Assembly: GCF_021190955.1 (NCBI RefSeq)
Contig: NZ_JAIOAO010000001.1
Span: 1,860,001-1,924,000, forward strand
Length of the DNA stretch: 64,000 nt
Origin: Parachryseolinea silvisoli
Lineage (GTDB): Bacteria > Bacteroidota > Bacteroidia > Cytophagales > Cyclobacteriaceae
Direction of reading: 5' to 3'
Shown here piece by piece: positions 59,809 through 64,000 of this stretch. A program made the position numbers and the translations under genes. The notes beneath the pieces were generated by a model. That model worked only from the letters and a program-made list of their open reading frames with translations. It was not told the DNA's origin and searched no databases. The stretch's first letter is position 1, and every line of letters starts with the position of its first letter.

Positions 59809-60567
59809 ATGTGGTATTTTTTAGACCCAGCCTTTTCAAAAAATCCCCCTTTAATTCTTTTGTTTGTGGTGTCACTTGCGGTCGTTATTTTCATCCGATA
59901 CGCTTTGGCGTCCATCCTCTATAAATGGGCAATGTCAAACGCTGGCGCGGGTAGTAGAAACTCATTTCACAAAAAAAGATATCAAATCATGCGGGAGCTG
60001 AAATGGGCGTCCTTGTCGTCCATCGTATTCGCCGTGCTTTGCGCCCTCTCTGTGATCCTGTACCACCGGGGCTGGACGAAAATTTACACGGACGTGGATG
60101 ACCATTCCATTTTATACCTTGTCCTAAGCCCCATCCTGGTGCTCGCTGCCTATGAAACATATTACTACTGGTTACACCGACTCATGCACCATCGATCAAT
60201 ATTTAAAATTGTCCACAGGGTACACCATGAGAGTATGGAACCTACCGTATTTAGCGCTTTCTCTTTCCATCCTTTAGAGGCTTTTTTGCAATTCATCTTC
60301 TTCCCTATCATCATTGCAGTAATGCCCCTGCATTTAGGCGCCCTGGCGACTGTATTTACAATTCTGACAGTCAGCGCCATGATAAACCACGCGGGCGTGG
60401 AAGTATATAGAAATGGATGGATCTTAAAACACATCATTGGCTCTTCCCATCACGATGTACATCACCGGGAATTTAAAGCGAATTTCGGGCTCCACCTGAC
60501 CTGGTGGGACAATGCCATGAAGACGTCCAGTCAGAACAACAAACCGAAAAAGATCGAACAGCGTTGA
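59809..60567 (+). CDS. sterol desaturase / fatty-acid hydroxylase family protein
   Basis: 252 aa from ATG 59809 (GTG 59734 would add 25). It has four or more membrane segments and the three His clusters of the di-iron family: HRLMHH, HRVHHE and HDVHHR, with an HAGVE between. Members hydroxylate or desaturate lipids or carotenoids. No partner genes help to choose. Confidence 0.85.
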   Translation: MWYFLDPAFSKNPPLILLFVVSLAVVIFIRYALASILYKWAMSNAGAGSRNSFHKKRYQIMRELKWASLSSIVFAVLCALSVILYHRGWTKIYTDVDDHSILYLVLSPILVLAAYETYYYWLHRLMHHRSIFKIVHRVHHESMEPTVFSAFSFHPLEAFLQFIFFPIIIAVMPLHLGALATVFTILTVSAMINHAGVEVYRNGWILKHIIGSSHHDVHHREFKANFGLHLTWWDNAMKTSSQNNKPKKIEQR

Positions 60568-60678
60568 ATGGGGTTCGTTTAGCGTCGTCAATACCCCTTT
60601 TGGGTACTATGCTGGCTTCTTTATCATTGGTATATTGATCGCTTAAGTAATCAACTCATCATAAGAAGCTTAAAATAT

Positions 60679-61335
60679 ATGAAAACCCATTTGATACTTT
60701 ATGCGCTCTTGCTGCTGCTGATACCAGCCTGTTCAGATTCGGATTCAGAATCGGATCCGGATCCGGAAAGCAGCCTCAGGAATAAAATTATCGACGCGAA
60801 GTGGACGGGAGAATATCGGTACAATAGCGAAGTGAATACAACTTTTTCTGTCTCCTTTAAAAAAGGTGATTCGCTGACATGGTATGAACTAAACAAACTG
60901 ATTGCTGGTACCTGGTCATTGGAGTCAAACGCGATCGAAGTGAAACTGGCGGACGGGGCTTCGTTTAAAGCCTCCGTTACAGCGGATGAATTTGAGAATT
61001 TTATTACCAATGACAACGCATTTGAAATGGACAACCTTCGTACGTCGGAGGAAGTTTCCTTAGACAAGCTTCGTAACACCACGTGGACCGGGACGATGCA
61101 AAATACGACACAGCAGGTGAACCTTGAATTTGACAATGGTCCCCGTGCGGACGTATCTCTTAATATAGGTATATTCCTCGATCCCCTCAATTGTGTCGTA
61201 TACGGGAACGGAATTCTCTTAACAGAAGACCTCAGTAACGATCCGGTCGTGTACATGGTCTTCCAAGATGAGTTATTGATTGGAACCGGAAACCAGAACA
61301 AAACGACTTCCTTCACAGCTCAAAAAGACGAGTGA
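60679..61335 (+). CDS. hypothetical lipoprotein, 218 aa
   Basis: Lipobox LLIPAC (Cys18), then a Ser/Asp/Glu tract (SDSDSESDPDPES) and two beta-rich halves with similar openings (KWTGEYRYN at about 40 and NTTWTGTMQ at about 133). It looks like two copies of one small lipocalin-like sandwich. No family recognised. Confidence 0.7.
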   Translation: MKTHLILYALLLLLIPACSDSDSESDPDPESSLRNKIIDAKWTGEYRYNSEVNTTFSVSFKKGDSLTWYELNKLIAGTWSLESNAIEVKLADGASFKASVTADEFENFITNDNAFEMDNLRTSEEVSLDKLRNTTWTGTMQNTTQQVNLEFDNGPRADVSLNIGIFLDPLNCVVYGNGILLTEDLSNDPVVYMVFQDELLIGTGNQNKTTSFTAQKDE

Positions 61336-61489
61336 CACAGTTCCCACCGGATGGTTCCACCAACCTTGCGGAGAACAGCCGTTGTGCATAAATCTCTACG
61401 GTCAGGTCAAAACCTTGTTTAAAAATCGGTCCGAACATGTTGAACAACAGGCACGCTTTTGTCGTTAAAACTTACAAATCAGCAGACGA

Positions 61490-61999
61490 ATGAATCCTGG
61501 GGACATGCGGCGACTGACGATCCTGGTTGCGGAAGATGATGAAGACGACTTTTACATTTTCTTGTTGGCGCTACAAGAAACGGGTCTGCCAGTGACTGTC
61601 CTGCGGGCGGAAAACGGTGACCGTCTGATGGCGATGTTACACGAGAGCGCTCCTGACATACTCTTTTTGGACATTGATATGCCTTGTAAAAATGGGCAGC
61701 AGTGCCTCTCGGAAATCAGGTCGGATAAAAGGCTTGATGCGCTTCCTGTTGTCATGTATTCATCCTTTGACGATGTGAACCATGTGGACTACTGTTTCGG
61801 GCATGGCGCTAATCTATACCTGGTGAAGCCGAATAGATTTAGCGAGTTTGTTACGACCATTAAGAACGTCCTTACACGTGACTGGACGATGCGGTTGGAT
61901 CGCGCTGAGTTCCTGATACAGACTACGGTCAGCAAGATATCGCGTACGATGACTGACCCCGGCGGTGCCACACCGGCGCCCCCGTCTACTCATTCCTAA
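61490..61999 (+). CDS. single-domain response regulator
   Basis: 169 aa. The receiver domain (about 9-130) has the acidic cluster EDDEDD (15-20), phospho-acceptor Asp61 in FLDIDMP, and a Lys in VKPN. The tail of about 35 residues is polar with no DNA-binding domain. It resembles the CheY-like regulators that pass phosphate in Bacteroidota phytochrome or cell-surface pathways. No kinase adjacent. Confidence 0.85.
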   Translation: MNPGDMRRLTILVAEDDEDDFYIFLLALQETGLPVTVLRAENGDRLMAMLHESAPDILFLDIDMPCKNGQQCLSEIRSDKRLDALPVVMYSSFDDVNHVDYCFGHGANLYLVKPNRFSEFVTTIKNVLTRDWTMRLDRAEFLIQTTVSKISRTMTDPGGATPAPPSTHS

Positions 62000-62118
62000 G
62001 CTTCATCAGCCACGCCGGTTCGCGCGGTACCAAACAACATGCTCTACGATATTTTTTTTAGTATGCTTGTGACATTCTGCTATTTTCTGCGAATAATGTA
62101 ACAAACAAACCGCGCAAC

Positions 62119-62625
62119 GTGAGCTTATCCGAAAAAGAGAGGTTTATCGGCATCCTTCGCGACTATCGAGGTATTCTGACCAAAATAATTCGCTCGTACT
62201 GTAAGAATCCGGACGACTGGAAGGACCTGGAACAAGAGATCATTATTCAATTATGGCGTGCGTTGAAACATTACGACGCTACGTACAAGATGTCGACGTG
62301 GATCTACCGCATTGCCCTGAATGTGGCCATCAGCCATTACCGCCGCGACCTGAAACGAAAAAACGATGGTCCGCTGGAGGAAGCACTCTTTCACGTAGAC
62401 GCCGACCCTGCCCAGGAGCCGTATGCCGAACGACGAGAACTGTTGTATAGCGTCATCAACCAACTGAACGCGTTTGACAAAGCGCTGATCATCCTGTACC
62501 TGGAGGCCAACAGTCATAAAGAGATCGCCGAGATCCTGGGTATTACCGAGACGAACGTCAGTACCCGGCTGAATAGAATTAAAACCAAACTGAAATCATT
62601 ATTCTCAACATCTAATCATGCGTAA
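62119..62625 (+). CDS. RNA polymerase ECF-type sigma factor
   Basis: 168 aa from GTG 62119. Region 2 (about 15-85: WKDLEQEIIIQLWRAL, MSTWIYRIALNVAISHYRR) and region 4 (about 110-160: HKEIAEILGITETNVSTRLNRIKTKL) are clear. Its end overlaps the start of the next gene by 8 nt, so the pair is co-translated. Confidence 0.88.
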   Translation: MSLSEKERFIGILRDYRGILTKIIRSYCKNPDDWKDLEQEIIIQLWRALKHYDATYKMSTWIYRIALNVAISHYRRDLKRKNDGPLEEALFHVDADPAQEPYAERRELLYSVINQLNAFDKALIILYLEANSHKEIAEILGITETNVSTRLNRIKTKLKSLFSTSNHA

Positions 62626-63241
62626 TATGGAACTGGATAATCTGAGAGAAATCTGGCAAGAGGAAAGCAAGGGACTCGAAGCGCGGATCGCCGTCAACGA
62701 AAGCATCATCCGTAAAATGAATCTCGACAAAGCTGTCGGCGAGTTCGATGTTCTGGTCAAACGCTCGCTGATGGGGCGAAACCTGGCGCTGGTGTATTGT
62801 TTGATATCCGTTGTCTTAGCGGCCATGGCCTATGACGACTTGGCGTATAGTGTGCCGGGACTGCTGGCGGGCGGGGCGATGCTGTGGTCGTTTATTTCCC
62901 ATCTAGCCATCACGCGGCCGGAGTATGACAAACTATCGGTCGTGGCGCTACAGAAACTGGTCTGCTCGTTTCGAATTCATACGGCGGCAAATGCCGTCTA
63001 TGATATCGCCATTGTATCGTGCTGGTTGGTGACGACGGTGCCGCTCGTGCTGCGCGTAACACAGGGCATTGCGGTGTATGACGATGCCCACGCTACCATA
63101 GTTTTTTTGGGAACTTCAGCCGTTATCATCGTTTTGATCGCAGTCTTTAGTCGCAGGGCGTATGGACAGTATCATGAAAAGTTACGGGAGGCGGAAGCGC
63201 AGCTGAATACCATTGTAGAGTTCGAGAAAGGTGCCCGTTGA
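62618..63241 (+). CDS. membrane protein paired with the ECF sigma factor
   Basis: 207 aa. The N-terminal 60 residues are charged and could bind the sigma factor (LREIWQEESKGLEARI). Four membrane segments follow (about 56-72, 76-96, 132-150, 160-180). It lacks an obvious anti-sigma zinc motif, so regulation of the sigma factor is inferred from the 8-nt overlap. The tail ends in a coiled-coil helix. Confidence 0.72.
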   Translation: MRNMELDNLREIWQEESKGLEARIAVNESIIRKMNLDKAVGEFDVLVKRSLMGRNLALVYCLISVVLAAMAYDDLAYSVPGLLAGGAMLWSFISHLAITRPEYDKLSVVALQKLVCSFRIHTAANAVYDIAIVSCWLVTTVPLVLRVTQGIAVYDDAHATIVFLGTSAVIIVLIAVFSRRAYGQYHEKLREAEAQLNTIVEFEKGAR

Positions 63242-63249
63242 GCGGACGG

Positions 63250-63678
63250 CTAATCAATAGTCGCCTCATCCTCCGCCGACAATTTCGCCATCGTGTTTTT
63301 CAAAAATTTCGTTTTGTTCTTTTTCACTTCGTTCAGAAACGGCGAACATTGATCATCGTTGGATACATGTTTTCCTCCCCAAAGGGCTATTTCAATCAAC
63401 GCCGGTACTAAATCAACACCTTTTGGGCTAAGCTTGTAAAGCCCTTTTACCTTATTATCAGGATAGGGCAATTTGATGATGATTCCATTTTCCTCCAGTA
63501 CCTGTAGTCGGCTCGCCAAGATATTCGTGGCTATTTTTTCTGCGGACTTTGTAAAATCCCCATACGTACGGGTTTTATAAAGCATCAAATCCCGCACAAT
63601 CAACAGCGACCACCTGTCTCCGAAAATATCCAACGATGAACTGACCGGGCAATCGGAACGCTTCTCAACTGATTTCAT
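63250..63678 (-). CDS. HxlR-family winged-helix regulator
   Basis: 142 aa. It has the HxlR opening with a Cys (SDCPVSSSLDIFGDRWSLLIVRDLM, Cys9), the winged-helix core (about 30-95, FTKSAEKIATNILASRLQVLEENGII) and YKLSPKGVDLVPAL. HxlR regulators often sense reactive or electrophilic compounds through such a Cys and control a divergent oxidoreductase, which is what is seen next. Confidence 0.88.
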   Translation of the reverse strand: MKSVEKRSDCPVSSSLDIFGDRWSLLIVRDLMLYKTRTYGDFTKSAEKIATNILASRLQVLEENGIIIKLPYPDNKVKGLYKLSPKGVDLVPALIEIALWGGKHVSNDDQCSPFLNEVKKNKTKFLKNTMAKLSAEDEATID

Positions 63679-63691
63679 AAAGATTCCTTTT

Positions 63692-63743
63692 TACTTGCAA
63701 ATCGAAAGTAATAACATACTTTTGTACTTGCATTTTAAAAGTA
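63692..63743. promoter_or_regulatory. paired operator-like sites and promoter upstream of the oxidoreductase
   Basis: Two copies of TACTT-N9-AAGTA (63692-63710 and 63725-63743), 33 bp apart, frame the -7 element TACTTTTG (63717-63724). TTG at 63695-63697 gives the -33 element at a 19-nt gap. Both sites would cover a Bacteroidota promoter and fit HxlR control. Confidence 0.6.
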
Positions 63744-63887
63744 GTAATTACGCTCTTCGCTTGCAAGGCAAAAGCAACTTTAATCCTTCAGACAAAAACT
63801 ATGACAGTCTAATCGACTGAATTTCAATGAAAAAGGAGTCGACACCACCCAACATTTCATGACAAAACAAAAAATAAATAGTACAGT

Positions 63888-64000
63888 ATGACAAAAATAT
63901 TAGTAACCGGAGTAACCGGTGCGGTTGGAAAAAGCACCGTTGAACATTTGTTGAAAAAAGGAGTTCCGGCAAACCAGATTATCGGACTTTCCCGGAAAAA
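63888..64000 (+). CDS. NAD(P)-binding oxidoreductase (NmrA/QOR2-like), 3' end cut by the window
   Basis: The frame starts at ATG 63888 with MTKILVTGVTGAVGKSTV and runs to the window end. The GxxGxxG dinucleotide motif (residues 8-14) and the start of the second strand are typical of the SDR/NmrA-like group, of which QOR2 quinone reductases are members. The HxlR regulator diverges from it. Confidence 0.75.
   Translation, partial: MTKILVTGVTGAVGKSTVEHLLKKGVPANQIIGLSRK

Noticed and set aside
1-64000. tRNA, rRNA or transposase genes
   Set aside because: The gaps were read for TTCGA-type arms, CCA ends and DDE-type motifs without a convincing hit.

Overview
The window looks like a chromosomal segment of a Bacteroidota bacterium, most likely a Cytophagales-type soil or freshwater organism. 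The signs are a SusC/SusD (RagA/RagB) pair with an STN domain, a FecR-type protein, tandem MacB/FtsX-like permeases without ATPases, LytTR and HisKA_2 signalling, few recognisable Shine-Dalgarno sites, and a good TTG-N19-TAnnTTTG Bacteroidota promoter at 63694-63724. The genus is not determined.

Region 1 (1-25.8 kb) is GC-rich and ordinary. It holds a patatin-like lipase, an SF1 helicase and a SMUG2-like glycosylase in a tight run, two FtsX-type permeases, a GIN-domain protein and an alpha/beta hydrolase. A degenerate-Nudix regulator (NrtR/AraR type) diverges from a GH3 glycosidase - ThuA/sugar dehydrogenase/cytochrome c fusion - esterase run, with a 21-bp palindrome just before the GH3 start. 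Two DHFR-fold proteins follow. The gaps here carry three families of palindromic dispersed repeats (A, B, C), which I do not see in the rest of the window.

Region 2 (25.8-36.8 kb) is a long minus-strand array: TPR histidine kinase, LytTR regulator, membrane-anchored TIR protein with a predicted extracytosolic domain, then eight closely packed small genes (two unknowns, DUF5763 lipoprotein, excalibur protein, YegP/DUF1508, DUF4236, HNH nuclease, DUF4407). A divergent unknown gene and an orphan FecR lie upstream. This is a candidate surface-stress or defence locus.

Region 3 (36.8-42.2 kb) has a sulfite-oxidase-like gene and a subtilase, each with a decayed partial copy in the same order, mixed with AT-rich unknown genes and a DinB protein.

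Region 4 (42.3-55.4 kb) is visibly AT-richer and is the most interesting part. A LanKC-type lanthipeptide synthetase is translationally coupled to a MauE-type redox membrane protein and followed by an anchored propeller-like protein and two paralogous secreted peptides with four invariant cysteines. Facing them is a SusC(STN)-SusD-M16 protease operon, with a 23-codon cysteine-containing ORF ahead of SusC. I read it as a possible RiPP-like system: modification and redox maturation on one side, outer-membrane transport and proteolysis on the other.

Region 5 (55.8-64 kb) has a truncated small gene, an orphan CheB, a GH114-like lipoprotein, a Na+/H+ antiporter, a sterol-desaturase-family enzyme, a single-domain response regulator, an ECF sigma factor with a membrane partner, and an HxlR regulator diverging from an NAD(P)-binding oxidoreductase through two matching operator-like sites.

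No rRNA, tRNA, CRISPR array or transposase was recognised.
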